DNA of 64,000 bases. Source: Maioricimonas rarisocia. Lineage in GTDB: Bacteria > Planctomycetota > Planctomycetia > Planctomycetales > Planctomycetaceae. Location: the NCBI RefSeq assembly GCF_007747795.1, contig NZ_CP036275.1:4332001-4396000 (forward strand), in the 5' to 3' direction. Within the stretch, counting starts at the first letter, position 1; every line of letters begins with the position of its first letter. The notes below the pieces were generated by a model that had not been told where the DNA came from, made no database searches, and was given only the letters and a program-made list of their open reading frames with translations. A program made the translations under genes and the position numbers. Below are positions 9,746-19,474 of the stretch, piece by piece.

Positions 9746-11422
9746 GTGGCGAACGAGATTCCGCAGCAGATTGGCCCCTATCTGATCGATGAGGTCCTCG
9801 GGGCCGGCGGCATGGGCACCGTCTATCTCGCCCGTCACGAGCAAACCGGCAATCAGGTGGCCGTCAAGGTGCTCTCAGCGGCGCTTGCCCGCGAACCGGG
9901 TTTTCTGGCGCGATTCAACCGCGAGATCGATGCGCTCGAGAAGCTCGAAGGGCCGCACATCGTGCGTCTCATCGAACACGGCGTCTCCGACGAAACGTAC
10001 TACTACGTGATGGAGTACGTCTCGGGCGAAACCCTTGCCCAGCGGCTGCAACGGGTGAAGCGCCTCAGCTGGCGCGAATCCATCGAGATCGGCGTCCAGA
10101 TCTGCAAGGCCCTCAAGACGGCCCACAACGCCGGCATCATTCACCGCGATCTGAAGCCCTCAAACCTGCTGATCGAGCCGGATGGCACCGTCAAACTGAC
10201 CGACTTCGGCGTCGCGCAGATCTTCGCCACGAGCCGGCTCACGCGAACCGGCGGCGTCATCGGAACACCCGAGTACATGTCCCCGGAGCAGTCACAGGGA
10301 CGCCGCGTCACGCGCCAGAGCGATATCTACTCGCTCGGCGCGGTGATGTACGTCATGCTGACCGGACGCCCCCCGTTTACCGGCCGGGCCACGATGGAGA
10401 TCGTTCGCAAGCATTCGTTCAATCAGTTCGACAGCCCCCGCAGCATCGTCAGCGAGATTCCCCACTGGCTCGACGAAATCGTCTGCAAATGCCTCGAGAA
10501 GAAACCCGAAGACCGCTACCCCGACGCCTACGTCCTTTCACTGCGGCTCGCCGAAGTCCCCAGAAAAGTCGACCTCTCGCAACAGTCGGCCGAAAAGTCG
10601 GCGCCGCTCGAATCCGACACCGCCGCCGAAACGCTCCCCGGTGAGTCCGCATCGCCCGCGCCGGGAGAAGTGGGCGGCACGCTCATGCGCGACCTGATGC
10701 GGGCCCACGTCGATGAGGCGGCTGCCGGATCGCGGTGGAGCCGCCTGTTCGACAACGTGTGGATTCTGATCGGACTCTTTCTGCTGCTGATTGTGGGAAC
10801 CTTCACCTGGTACCGGGCCCAGCAGCCGGATCCGCACGATCTCTACGAACGGGGCCAGACGCTCATGCAGGAGCCCATGGGGACGGCATGGGAAAAGGCA
10901 CAACAGGAATGCTTCGAACCGCTGCTTGAACTCGACCCCGAGCAATGGGAGCCTCGGCTGCAGCCGTACCTCACGCAGCTCGAACTGTTCGAGCTGCAGC
11001 AGAGCTTCGCGCGGAGTCGCGAACGGCTGCTTCGCCGCAAACCGCAGAACGAGGTCGAGCGATTCGTCCTCGAAGCACTCCAGCACGAAACCGAAGGGGA
11101 ATGGACGCAGACCGACGAAGTTCTCGATTCCTTAATGGAACTGCTCGGCGACGCTCCGGAGCGGGAGCCCGAACGGCAATTTGTCACGCAATTGCATTCG
11201 CAACTGCGAGAGGAGCGCTATCGGGACAATGCCAGTTTTCCCCTGGTCGAGGCGGCCCTCGAGCGGGCGGATGCCCTGGCAGCGGCGGGCGAAACGCATC
11301 AGGCCCGCCAGATTTGGCAAAGCATCGTCACTCTCTATGATACCGACCCGGGCGCTGCTCCGTACGTGGATGTGGCCGCCGAACGACTCGACGCCGAACA
11401 GGACCTTCTGACCAAACCATGA
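9746..11422 (+). CDS. Transmembrane Ser/Thr protein kinase
   Basis: 558-aa PknB-type eukaryotic-like kinase. Glycine loop GAGGMGTVY (19-27), catalytic Lys41 (VAVKVL), HRDLKPSN (133-140, Asp135), DFG (153-155) and TPEYMSPEQ (174-182) are all intact, so the kinase should be active. A Pro/Ser-rich juxtamembrane linker is followed by one transmembrane helix (about 338-356, [17 protein letters not shown]). The extracytoplasmic ~200 residues are helical and Glu/Arg-rich (TPR-like character), a possible sensor. The start is GTG at 9746. It overlaps apt by 4 nt (ATGA), so the two are probably translationally coupled. Confidence 0.93.
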   Translation: MANEIPQQIGPYLIDEVLGAGGMGTVYLARHEQTGNQVAVKVLSAALAREPGFLARFNREIDALEKLEGPHIVRLIEHGVSDETYYYVMEYVSGETLAQRLQRVKRLSWRESIEIGVQICKALKTAHNAGIIHRDLKPSNLLIEPDGTVKLTDFGVAQIFATSRLTRTGGVIGTPEYMSPEQSQGRRVTRQSDIYSLGAVMYVMLTGRPPFTGRATMEIVRKHSFNQFDSPRSIVSEIPHWLDEIVCKCLEKKPEDRYPDAYVLSLRLAEVPRKVDLSQQSAEKSAPLESDTAAETLPGESASPAPGEVGGTLMRDLMRAHVDEAAAGSRWSRLFDNVWILIGLFLLLIVGTFTWYRAQQPDPHDLYERGQTLMQEPMGTAWEKAQQECFEPLLELDPEQWEPRLQPYLTQLELFELQQSFARSRERLLRRKPQNEVERFVLEALQHETEGEWTQTDEVLDSLMELLGDAPEREPERQFVTQLHSQLREERYRDNASFPLVEAALERADALAAAGETHQARQIWQSIVTLYDTDPGAAPYVDVAAERLDAEQDLLTKP

Positions 11423-11955
11423 CGGACTCCATCGACTTCCGCCGGTACATCCGCAGCATTCCCGACTTCCCCAAACCGGGCATCATGTTTCGGGACATCA
11501 CGCCGCTGCTCGCAGCCCCCGAAGCCTTTCGCGCCGCCGTCAAGGCGATGGCCGATCCGTTCCGCGACCAGAACATCACCGCAATTGCCGCTGCAGAGGC
11601 CCGCGGCTTCATCTTCGCCGCCCCGCTTGCCCTCGAACTGAATGCCGCCTTCATTCCAGTCCGCAAGCCGGGCAAGCTGCCGTTCGACACGAAGGCGTTT
11701 CATTACGAACTCGAGTACGGCACCGATACTCTCGAGATTCACACCGACGCATTCGAGCAGGGAGACCGCGTGCTGCTGGTCGACGACCTGCTGGCGACCG
11801 GCGGCACCATGGAGGCATGTGTCCGGCTGGCAGAACAGGCGCATGCCAGTGTGGTCGGCTGCGTGTTCGCGATCGAACTGACGTTCCTCAAGGGACGCGA
11901 GAAGCTGGGCGACCACCAGATCTTCAGCCTGATCGACTATCACGACGAGAACTGA
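11419..11955 (+). CDS. apt: Adenine phosphoribosyltransferase
   Basis: 178-aa purine-salvage enzyme converting adenine and PRPP to AMP and pyrophosphate. Typical motifs are [21 protein letters not shown] at the N-terminus, [21 protein letters not shown], and the PRPP-binding loop [14 protein letters not shown]. Length and order match the family. The start overlaps the upstream kinase stop (ATGA), and the stop is 4 bp from the convergent GlmU-like gene. Confidence 0.95.
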   Translation: MTDSIDFRRYIRSIPDFPKPGIMFRDITPLLAAPEAFRAAVKAMADPFRDQNITAIAAAEARGFIFAAPLALELNAAFIPVRKPGKLPFDTKAFHYELEYGTDTLEIHTDAFEQGDRVLLVDDLLATGGTMEACVRLAEQAHASVVGCVFAIELTFLKGREKLGDHQIFSLIDYHDEN

Positions 11956-11959
11956 CCGC

Positions 11960-13261
11960 TCACCCCGTCGCGTCGAGATCGTGACGTCCCGTCTCCAGCG
12001 GGATCTGTTGCTCGTGCTCCAGCGCCAGAGCCCACTCCCGCACCTGCAGGAACGCATGTTCCACCGCGGGAGTGACCTCGCGCTGGCGGCGGGCCATCAC
12101 CTTCCGGGCCACTGCCAGGCCCCGCACGACGTCGAACCGCTGCACGTGATCGCCGTCGATCCACGCGAAACTGGGCACGAACTTCGGACTGAGCGGACGG
12201 ATCACCGAACTGGAAAAGCCGACGACCGCTCCGGTCGGAAAGCTGACATTGATGCCCGCCTTGCTGTAGTCCCCCATCACCATCCCGACGAACATCTCGC
12301 CACTATTGACCTCGCGACCATTGATCGGCACCCGGATCATGCCGTACGTGTTCTTGAGGTCGCTGTTGATGCAGTCGGCAGCGATGTTGACCCATTCGCC
12401 CACGTAGCTGTGGCCGAGAAACCCGTCGTGCTGCTTGTTGCTGAAGCCCTGTACGATGGAGGCCTCGATCTCGCCTCCCACCTTGCACCGCGGCCCCAGC
12501 GTCGTCCCTTCGCGAATCTTCGCCCCCGGCTGCAGGATCGTACCGGACTCGATGACGACCGGCCCTTCGATGTAGCAGTGCGGATTGATCGTCACGTTCT
12601 CGCCGATCCAGACCGGCCCCGACTCGGCATCGATGACCGTGCACGGCTTGACGCGCGAACCGGCTCCGATGTGAACGTGTTCGGGCGCCAGCAGATAGCT
12701 CCCCTCGTCCACCTGACCGTGGATCGCCGCTGCTGCCGGATCCCAGTCGGACTCCATCGCAGCTGCGTTCGCGTGCACGAAGTTCCACGGCCAGTCGAGG
12801 AGCTGAACGTTCTCGCTGACGTCCCTCCGAGGCAACGGCGCGAGTAATGTTCGCAGCCGGGCCTGATCGAGGACGGTCTCCGGAGTCAGACTGGCCGCCA
12901 GCTCGGCATCCGCCGCGACGCAGGCGACATCTTCGCTCTCTCCGACCGTCCCCACCCAGGAGCTGCCACCGGCCGTCTCGTCCGGCAGACTCTTCCACAG
13001 CCCGCGGCCGTTCAGCAGCAGCGCCCGCGCGGACTGGGATCGATTGACCGGAAGACCGGTCGTCTCGTGGATCAGATCCGCCAGCTGGGGACGACAGGAG
13101 ATCTCGAGACTCCCCCCGCCCTCGGTCCGGCCGGCCAATGCTCCGATCCGAGAGAGCAGGTCGGAGCGGCCGCAACGGAGTTCGAACACTCCCCGCATGT
13201 AGACCAGGGGCAGCAGCCGAATCCATCCGGCATCTTCAAATACGATCGTCCGTGATGTCAT
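11960..13261 (-). CDS. GlmU-like nucleotidyltransferase/hexapeptide-repeat protein
   Basis: 433-aa protein with a divergent N-terminal domain (IVFEDAGWIRLLPLVYMRGVFELRCG, a nucleotidyltransferase-like opening) and a C-terminal left-handed beta-helix made of hexapeptide repeats (AVIDAESGPVWIGENVTINPH-type repeats, then EGPVVIESGTILQPGAKIREG, CKVGGEIEASIVQGFSNKQHDGFLGHSYVG). It resembles the GlmU-like proteins of Bacteroidetes/Planctomycetes rather than E. coli GlmU, whose N-terminal G-x-G-T-R-M signature is absent. It lies 6 bp downstream of glmS on the same strand, which points to UDP-GlcNAc or related sugar-nucleotide synthesis. The exact reaction (acetyl- or uridylyltransfer) is unproven. 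Confidence 0.82.
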   Translation of the reverse strand: MTSRTIVFEDAGWIRLLPLVYMRGVFELRCGRSDLLSRIGALAGRTEGGGSLEISCRPQLADLIHETTGLPVNRSQSARALLLNGRGLWKSLPDETAGGSSWVGTVGESEDVACVAADAELAASLTPETVLDQARLRTLLAPLPRRDVSENVQLLDWPWNFVHANAAAMESDWDPAAAAIHGQVDEGSYLLAPEHVHIGAGSRVKPCTVIDAESGPVWIGENVTINPHCYIEGPVVIESGTILQPGAKIREGTTLGPRCKVGGEIEASIVQGFSNKQHDGFLGHSYVGEWVNIAADCINSDLKNTYGMIRVPINGREVNSGEMFVGMVMGDYSKAGINVSFPTGAVVGFSSSVIRPLSPKFVPSFAWIDGDHVQRFDVVRGLAVARKVMARRQREVTPAVEHAFLQVREWALALEHEQQIPLETGRHDLDATG

Positions 13262-13267
13262 GTGTTC

Positions 13268-15100
13268 CTACTCCACGGTCACGCTCTTGGCGAGGTTCCG
13301 GGGTTTGTCGACGTCGCGTCCCTTGGCGAGTGCTGCGTGATACGCCAGCAGCTGCAGCGGAATGCTGGTGACGACCGGCGAGAGCAGCGAATGCGTCTCG
13401 GGAACCCGGACGACGTCGTGAGCCAACTGGTCGAGTTCGGGATCGTCCGCCGAGGTGACGACAATGACGCGCGCTCCCCGGCTGCGAACCTCTTCAATGT
13501 TCGAAAGGACTTTGGAATAGACGCCATCTTTGGGAGCCAGCACGACGACCGGCATCCCCTTGTCGATCATGGCGATCGGGCCGTGCTTCATCTCGGCTGC
13601 CGGCAGCCCTTCGGCATGAATGTAACTGACTTCCTTCAGCTTGAGCGCTCCTTCGAGCGCCGCCGGGAAGTTCACTCCGCGGCCCAGATACAGCCAGTGC
13701 TCCCGGTCGCAGAGTGCGTATGCCAGTTCCTTCATCTGCTGTTCGGTTTCCAGTGCTTCCTTCACCTTGTCCGGCAGCGCTTCGAGGCCTTCCAGAAACT
13801 CGATCAGACGATCGTCCGACAGATGTCTCCGCCGCCCCATGTAGCCGGCCAGCATGGCGAGCACGACCACTTGCCCGAGAAACGCCTTGGTGCTGGCGAC
13901 TCCGATTTCGGGTCCGACGTGCAGGTAGACTCCAGCATCGGTCTCGCGGGCAACCGAGGAGCCGACGGCGTTCACCACACCGACCGTGGTCGCTCCGCGG
14001 GTCTGAACTTCCCGCAGCGCCGCGAGGGTATCGGCCGTTTCGCCCGACTGGCTGACACCGACCGCCAGCGTTCCCCGTTCGATCAGCGGGTTCCGATACC
14101 GCAGTTCGCTGGCGTACTCGACGCTGGTCGGCAGGCTGGCCAGTTCCTCGAGCATGTACTCGCCGATCAGGGCGGCATGCCACGCACTGCCGCAGCCGAA
14201 CAGCAGCGCCCGCTCGACGTTCGGCAGCTGCCGCTCCAGCGACGTCAGGCCGCCCAGCACAAACTTGCGGTCGGCGGCGTTGACCCGCCCCCGCAGCGTC
14301 ATCTGCAGCGATGCCGGCTGCTCGTGAATCTCCTTGTGCATGTGGTGGTCGTGCCCCTTCAGCTCGATCTCTTCGAGCGTCAGGTCGAGCGTCACCAGGT
14401 CCCTCTCGACGGCCATCGCGTCGAGATCGCTGACGTGCAGTCCCTCCGGCCCGAGCGTGACGATCTCGTCGTCATCGAGATAGAGCACCTGGGAGGTCTG
14501 ACCGATCAGCGCACTGGCGTCGGACGCCACCATCAGTTCTTCGGAACCGACACCGACGATCAGCGGGCTGCCCCGCCGGGCCGCAATCAGGAGTTCGGGC
14601 GCTTCGGACGAGAGCAGAGCGATACCGAAAGTCCCGCGAACGGTTCGCAGCGCCTGCCGCACGCTCTCCAGCAGGTCCCCCGTCCCCTGGTAGAGGAAGC
14701 CGATCAGCTGGACGAGTGCCTCCGTGTCGGTCTCGCTCTGGAATTCGATCCCCTTCTGGTTGAGGAAGGACCGGATGGCGGCATGATTCTCGATGATGCC
14801 GTTGTGAACCAGAGCGAATCGGCCCGAGGCGTCGAAGTGCGGGTGCGCGTTGGCCAGAGACGGCGCGCCGTGAGTGGCCCAGCGGGTGTGCCCGATGCCG
14901 GCACGTCCCTCGAGCGGCGAGGAGTCGGCCAGCGAACGGAGCCGGTCGATGCGGCCCTCCACGCGGTGCGATTTCAGGCCGGCCGGTCCGCTCACCACCA
15001 GGCCTGCCGAGTCATATCCCCGATACTCGAGCCGCTGCAGGCCGTTCAGCAGCACTTCGGTCACGGGACGCGTTCCAAGGTATCCAACGATTCCGCACAC
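13268..15100 (-). CDS. glmS: Glutamine--fructose-6-phosphate aminotransferase (isomerizing)
   Basis: 610-aa enzyme making glucosamine 6-phosphate from fructose 6-phosphate and glutamine, the first committed step to UDP-GlcNAc. The N-terminus MCGIVGYLG exposes the nucleophilic Cys2 of the class II glutamine amidotransferase domain (about 1-220; GIGHTRWATHG and HNGIIENH motifs). Two SIS domains follow (GCGSAWHAALIGEYMLEEL, SQSGETADTLAALRE, then EGALKLKEVSYIHAEGLPAAEMKHGP), and the C-terminus LAKSVTVE is family-typical. It is followed within 6 bp by the GlmU-like gene, forming a probable two-gene operon. Confidence 0.97.
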   Translation of the reverse strand: MCGIVGYLGTRPVTEVLLNGLQRLEYRGYDSAGLVVSGPAGLKSHRVEGRIDRLRSLADSSPLEGRAGIGHTRWATHGAPSLANAHPHFDASGRFALVHNGIIENHAAIRSFLNQKGIEFQSETDTEALVQLIGFLYQGTGDLLESVRQALRTVRGTFGIALLSSEAPELLIAARRGSPLIVGVGSEELMVASDASALIGQTSQVLYLDDDEIVTLGPEGLHVSDLDAMAVERDLVTLDLTLEEIELKGHDHHMHKEIHEQPASLQMTLRGRVNAADRKFVLGGLTSLERQLPNVERALLFGCGSAWHAALIGEYMLEELASLPTSVEYASELRYRNPLIERGTLAVGVSQSGETADTLAALREVQTRGATTVGVVNAVGSSVARETDAGVYLHVGPEIGVASTKAFLGQVVVLAMLAGYMGRRRHLSDDRLIEFLEGLEALPDKVKEALETEQQMKELAYALCDREHWLYLGRGVNFPAALEGALKLKEVSYIHAEGLPAAEMKHGPIAMIDKGMPVVVLAPKDGVYSKVLSNIEEVRSRGARVIVVTSADDPELDQLAHDVVRVPETHSLLSPVVTSIPLQLLAYHAALAKGRDVDKPRNLAKSVTVE

Positions 15101-15369
15101 CGCAGATCCCCTTTGATCGATCAGTTCCGGACTAGCCCCGCCTGGCTGCGTATGTTAACTCGATTCTCTGTTTCCATGTCGAGAGGGAATGTTCTCACAT
15201 CGTAAAAAACGTGTGAAGAGGTCCAGTCTGCAGGTGGGGACGGCCCTTCAGCCACGCTTCGTGGCACCCCGGCCGGGACTTTACGGCGGCAGATCGGTAT
15301 AAGTTTTGCCAAACAATGCCTGTGAATTCAGCACCCCCTGTACTGTTCGTCTGACTGAGAGCGCTCGAA

Positions 15370-16782
15370 ATGACTCCCAAGGAAGTCCTGGCACTTTGCC
15401 GCCGGGAAGAGATCAAGGCCGTCGATCTGCGATTCATGGATTTCCCGGGAACGCAGAAGCACTTCACAATCCCCGTAAAGGCTTTAACAGAAGAGAGTTT
15501 CGAAGACGGATTCGGCTTCGACGCCTCCTCGATGCGGGGCTGGCAGGCCATCAACGAGAGCGACATGCTGGTCGTACCGCAGCCGGAAACGGCAATGGTC
15601 GATCCGTTCATGAAGAACACGCTCGCGATGACCTGCAACATTCAGGATCCCATCACGCGCGAGGCGTATGCCAAAGATCCGCGCAACGTTGCGCGCAAAG
15701 CGGAGGCATATATGGCCTCCACAGGGATCGCCGACATCGCGAATTTTGGTCCCGAAGCGGAATTCTTCATCTTCGACCGCGTCTGGTTCGACCAGAACGA
15801 GCATGAGGCGTACTACCACGTCGACAGTGCCGAAGGCCAGTGGAACCGCGGCAAGACCCCCGACGGGCATTCGGGCGGCTTTCAGATCCGACACAAGGAG
15901 GGGTATTTTCCCATGCCCCCCTCCGACACACTGCAGGATCTGCGCACCGACATCATGCTCACGCTGCAGGACTGTGGCGTGAACATCGAAGGGCAGCACC
16001 ACGAAGTCGCGACCGGCGGGCAGTGCGAGGTCGACATGCGGTACGGCTCGCTGCTCACAACCGCCGACAATCTGCTGCGGTACAAGTACATCGTCAAGAA
16101 CGTCGCCGCCCGGCACGGCAAGGCCGCGACCTTCATGCCCAAGCCGCTCTGGAACGACAACGGTTCAGGTCTGCACCTGCATTTCTCGCTCTGGAAGAAC
16201 GAAGAGACGCTCTTCGCCGGGTCCGGCTACGGTGGACTGAGCGAGCTGGCGATCTATGCCATGGGAGGCATCCTGCGGCATGCCCCGGCCCTGTTCGCCT
16301 TCTGCTGCCCGACGACCAACAGTTACAAGCGGTTCATTCCGGGCTTCGAAGCGCCGATCAACCTGACCTACAGCTTCCGCAACCGCTCGGCTGCAATCCG
16401 TATCCCCGTGCACAACTCGAGCCCCGCCAGCAAGCGATTCGAGTTCCGCTGCCCCGATGCGTCCTGCAATCCCTACCTGGCGATGTCAGCCGTTCTCATG
16501 GCGGCTCTGGACGGCATCCAGAACCGGATCGATCCCGGCATGCCGCTCGACAAGGACATTTACGACCTCTCGGCCGAAGAGCTGGATGTCTTCCCCAAGG
16601 TCCCCGAGTCGCTCGACGTCTCGCTGCAGGCTCTGCGCGAGGATCACGACTTTCTGCTGCGGGGAGATGTCTTTACCGAAGACGTCATCGATACCTGGAT
16701 CTGGTTCAAGCAGACCCATGAAGTCCAGGCACTCAGAGAGCGGCCCCACCCCTGGGAATTCGCGATGTACTTCGACGCCTGA
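15370..16782 (+). CDS. glnA: Glutamine synthetase, type I
   Basis: 470-aa GSI enzyme assimilating ammonia into glutamine in the cytoplasm. The chain shows FGFDASSMRGWQAINESDM (the family's FDGSSI-x-GW region), GPEAEFFIFD (metal-binding Glu), HHEVATGGQCEVD, the active-site flap region NDNGSGLHLHFSLWKN, and the NRSAAIRIPV Arg motif. KDIYDLSAEEL corresponds to the adenylylation loop of GSI-beta enzymes and retains the Tyr, so covalent control by GlnE is possible. It is divergent from glmS across ~270 bp. Both use glutamine, which makes shared regulation plausible but undemonstrated. Confidence 0.96.
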   Translation: MTPKEVLALCRREEIKAVDLRFMDFPGTQKHFTIPVKALTEESFEDGFGFDASSMRGWQAINESDMLVVPQPETAMVDPFMKNTLAMTCNIQDPITREAYAKDPRNVARKAEAYMASTGIADIANFGPEAEFFIFDRVWFDQNEHEAYYHVDSAEGQWNRGKTPDGHSGGFQIRHKEGYFPMPPSDTLQDLRTDIMLTLQDCGVNIEGQHHEVATGGQCEVDMRYGSLLTTADNLLRYKYIVKNVAARHGKAATFMPKPLWNDNGSGLHLHFSLWKNEETLFAGSGYGGLSELAIYAMGGILRHAPALFAFCCPTTNSYKRFIPGFEAPINLTYSFRNRSAAIRIPVHNSSPASKRFEFRCPDASCNPYLAMSAVLMAALDGIQNRIDPGMPLDKDIYDLSAEELDVFPKVPESLDVSLQALREDHDFLLRGDVFTEDVIDTWIWFKQTHEVQALRERPHPWEFAMYFDA

Positions 16783-16872
16783 GTGGCGTCGACGCGGAAT
16801 CAGGAGCGGGCCGGTCGCGGTCTGGCGACCGCGCAGCGTCGAAGATCGGCAGGTCTCCGGACGCGCGACGTC

Positions 16873-17109
16873 CTAGGCGCGGACCGGAGAATGGACCGGT
16901 TCTTCACAGCCGACGCGGCTGATCGCGACGCCGTTGGGATCACGAATCTCCAGCACCAGCCCGCTGCGTTCGAACGCGGCGTAGGCGACCGTCTCGGCTT
17001 CTTCGCGCGAATCGTATCGCGATCCGAGAATCCAGCGGCCCTTGTGCATGATGTACACGGCGTACTCGTTCAGGCATCCTTCCACGCCGAATATGACCGT
17101 CTCGCGCAT
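16873..17109 (-). CDS. Small hypothetical protein (78 aa), paralogue of the 3.1-kb gene
   Basis: 78-aa soluble protein with EYAVYIMHKGRWILGSRYDS, then EEAETVAYAAFERSGLVLEIRD and PNGVAISRVG. This gives beta-strand, charged turn, helix and beta-strand, the same order as the 58-aa product at 3122-3298, including the A-x-x-A-AFER helix and the LE-I/L-R strand. I do not recognise a named family. It converges with glnA, about 90 bp apart. The repeated occurrence in this window suggests a genuine small protein family, but no role can be assigned. Confidence 0.65.
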   Translation of the reverse strand: MRETVIFGVEGCLNEYAVYIMHKGRWILGSRYDSREEAETVAYAAFERSGLVLEIRDPNGVAISRVGCEEPVHSPVRA

Positions 17110-17899
17110 TGTGTTGTCCCGCTCCGGGTCCTTGTTCCGTCTCTGATTCGTGAGATGACGGTGAACTCTACGTCAAAAACCGCCCGAAGCACGCAGATTT
17201 CACCCCGGCCTCCTCTTCTGCCGGACAGACGCCGGCGGCAGAATCGCAGTTGTCTGCACAATCAGCGCAACCCGCACAGCCATCCTTTCTCCCGAACGCC
17301 CGCCCCACACCTTCGCGTTTCACGACAGGACGCAGGTGAACACCGCATGTTCAGATCGGGAAACATCGTCGGCCCGCGAGGTCGGTAAACAGCACCGGGC
17401 GTTGCGGTGCTGCGACATCGACGAAAGTAGCGTAACCGCTCTGTAAAACGCCACTTGCAGCTCTCGCCCTGACATCAGCGGGTCAGTCGTGTTGCCGAAA
17501 CACAGCGCAGGTCGCCAACCGGCACAGCTTCTGCATTTCACGCCCGGACAGCGAACGGCGCGTATCCATCGCCCGTCTGGCAACGTGCGTGATGTCCTTC
17601 CCCGGAAAGACCCACGCACGAATCGATACGGACCAAATCCCATCATCCGTTCGCTTTCCCCTGCGAAACGGATCAGGAATCACTCCTGCAGGAATGCGTG
17701 TCCCTTCGGCCGAAAGGTCACGCAACGTCGAGGAGGCGTGCACACCTCCGAGGCAAACGATGCGAGGTCGTCTGCGACCATCGGCAGTGGATCAGACTCC
17801 GATGTCTCACAGGCGAACCACTGGTTGGACGGCCCACGTGGCCGTCATGCGTAGAAATTGTCTCAAAAGATTCTGCACGCACGAACAAGGAACGCGTCA
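17110..17899. other. Long intergenic region upstream of the first pilin
   Basis: About 790 bp without a convincing gene. Open frames on both strands here are short and compositionally unlike real proteins. The only structure I can support is a near-palindrome at 17732-17749 (listed separately). The last ~40 bases before the pilin start contain AAGGAA as its ribosome-binding site. A non-coding RNA or a decayed gene cannot be excluded. Confidence 0.4.
17732..17749. promoter_or_regulatory. Near-palindrome upstream of pilin gene
   Basis: GGAGG-C-GTGCAC-A-CCTCC, an 18-bp inverted repeat with a single mismatched pair, centred about 160 bp before the pilin start at 17900. Its GTGCAC core resembles the half-sites of the palindromes in the tad locus at 48-57 kb, but the spacing and flanks differ. 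A protein-binding site is possible but unproven. Confidence 0.3.
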
Positions 17900-18229
17900 A
17901 TGTTGCAAAACCTCCTTCACGATGAAGCGGGCTTCGTCGTTTCGGCCGAGCTCGTCCTCGTCGCCACGATCCTCGTGATCGGCCTCATCGTTGGACTCAG
18001 CGAAGTCCAGCACGCGGTCGTCGAAGAACTCGGTGACGTCGGTGAAGCCATCGGCTCGCTCAACCAGTCCTACCTGTTCACCGGCTTCGCCGCCCGCAAG
18101 AACGGCGCGGTTGGCGGCATCAAGTCCTCCACCCCCGGCTCGGCCTTCGCCGATCGTGAGGATGACTGTGACGGCAACGAGTGTGCCCTGGCCTGTGCCC
18201 CGGTTGTTCCGGAAGGCCCGAAATTCTGA
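17900..18229 (+). CDS. Flp/type IVb-like pilin, stand-alone
   Basis: 109-aa prepilin-like protein: a short leader (MLQNLLHDEAG), a putative cleavage site before FVVSAELVLVATILVIGLIVG, and one hydrophobic helix containing an acidic residue near position 6 of the mature chain. The C-terminal part is small and polar with three Cys (DCDGNECALAC). It fits the class III/Flp group that is processed by a TadV-type peptidase and assembled by Tad machinery. ATG at 17900 has AAGGAA upstream. It is monocistronic, ending in a strong terminator, and lies 6 kb from the first Tad operon and 30 kb from the main one. Confidence 0.75.
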   Translation: MLQNLLHDEAGFVVSAELVLVATILVIGLIVGLSEVQHAVVEELGDVGEAIGSLNQSYLFTGFAARKNGAVGGIKSSTPGSAFADREDDCDGNECALACAPVVPEGPKF

Positions 18230-18266
18230 TCTGACGGGTTTGCCCCAACGATCAGCATGACATTCC

Positions 18267-18305
18267 ACCCCGTGTCGACCTCTCGTCGGCGCGGGGTTTT
18301 CTCTT
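18267..18305 (+). terminator. Rho-independent terminator after the pilin
   Basis: A stem of 12-13 bp (CCCCGTGTCGAC pairing with GTCGGCGCGGGG, two G-T wobbles, 5-nt loop) is followed directly by TTTTCTCTT. It starts 38 bp after the pilin stop codon. Strong terminators after highly expressed pilin genes are expected. Confidence 0.85.
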
Positions 18306-18322
18306 GCGCTTTCGATGCCCCC

Positions 18323-19255
18323 TCAGTCGCCTCGCCCCGGGACACCACTCCGATTGCGCACCGTCGCCCGGGCCGCCTGCCGCACTGTTTCTTCATGGAT
18401 GTCCACGATGTCGGCAACATCGGGGGCATAGCCTCCCGCCATGCCGACGGCGACCGGTACGTCGTGGGCCAGACACATCCCGAAGACACGTTCGTCCCGC
18501 TGCGCCAGACCCGCCTTGCTCAGACTCAGATGCCCCAGCGTGTCCGCCTCGAAGGGATCGGCACCTGAAACGTAGAACACCAGATCGAACGGCCCTGCCT
18601 CGAAAACCTGCAGCAGCGCCGAGTCCAGCGCGTCCAGATACTCCCCGTCGCCCGTGCCGGTGGGCAGCACCACATCCAGGTCCCCCGGGTGCTTACGGGC
18701 CGGAAAGTTCTTCGCCCCGTGGATCGAGAACGTGAACACGCGCTCATCCTCGGCGAAGATCTCTGCCGTGCCGTTCCCCTGATGCACGTCGCAATCAACC
18801 ACTGCCGCGCGCCCGATCTGCCCTTCAGCCAGTAGCAGATGCGCGGCCACCGCGACGTCGTTGAACACGCAGTACCCCTGTCCCCTGGCCGGGCCGGCAT
18901 GATGCGTTCCCCCTGCCAGATTGACCGAGGCACCCTCTTCAAGTGCGCATCGGGCCGCCGCGATTGTGGCCCCGACGGACCGCCGCGACCGCTCGACCAT
19001 CCCGGGTGACCACGGAAATCCGATCCTCCGCTGCTCGACGGCCCCGAGGGTTCCGTCGAAAACGCTGGCGACGTAGTCCGCGTCGTGAGCCAGCCGCAGC
19101 GCGTCCGGATCTGCCGGGTCGGGAACCTGAAGTCGAATCGAGCCGTCTTCGTTTCGCGAGGCGATCCGCTCCCGCAGCAGCCGGTATTTGCTCATCGGAA
19201 AGCGGTGCCCTTCGGGCAGCGGCAGTTCGAAATGGTCGGTATAGAAAGCCTGCAC
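18323..19255 (-). CDS. Histone-deacetylase-family (acetoin utilization-type) deacetylase
   Basis: 310-aa class II-like HDAC fold enzyme. The active-site signatures are present: GGTHHAGPARGQGYCVFNDVAVAA (tandem His of the charge relay), AVVDCDVHQGNGTAEIF (metal-binding Asp and His), FSIHGAKNFP and YVSGADPFEADTLG (second metal Asp), then GGGYAP-like GMAGGYAPD. Such bacterial enzymes remove acetyl groups from acetylpolyamines, acetyl-lysine or small molecules using Zn2+; the substrate is unknown. The GTG at 19255 is chosen because GGTGAG sits 4 nt upstream and the family N-terminus QAFYTDHFELPLPEGHRFPM starts there; the frame is open further upstream without homology. Confidence 0.88.
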   Translation of the reverse strand: MQAFYTDHFELPLPEGHRFPMSKYRLLRERIASRNEDGSIRLQVPDPADPDALRLAHDADYVASVFDGTLGAVEQRRIGFPWSPGMVERSRRSVGATIAAARCALEEGASVNLAGGTHHAGPARGQGYCVFNDVAVAAHLLLAEGQIGRAAVVDCDVHQGNGTAEIFAEDERVFTFSIHGAKNFPARKHPGDLDVVLPTGTGDGEYLDALDSALLQVFEAGPFDLVFYVSGADPFEADTLGHLSLSKAGLAQRDERVFGMCLAHDVPVAVGMAGGYAPDVADIVDIHEETVRQAARATVRNRSGVPGRGD

Positions 19256-19474
19256 GTGTCTCACCTGACGATCAATTTCCCGGGAACCGAAAGATTGTAG
19301 CGGTCCAGCTGGAGTCTGCACCGGTTGTCCCGGTCCACCTTCTGCCCCCCAAAGTGTCCAGCACCACTCGCGCAGGATGTTCGTCATCACGAGTCGGTAG
19401 ACAGTTCGCCGCTTACGTCAGCCCGGGCCGTGGCGACGCTTCTCGTTTCCTCTCGACTGGCCTACAGTTTCCGC

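Noticed and set aside
13262-15205. Long forward-strand open frame (647 codons) opposite glmS
   Set aside because: It is the antisense shadow of glmS, rich in Arg/Gln/His without domain features; glmS is unambiguous.
17483-17743. Reverse-strand open frame of 86 codons upstream of the first pilin
   Set aside because: No ribosome-binding site or recognisable features; composition is ambiguous, so it is left as intergenic.
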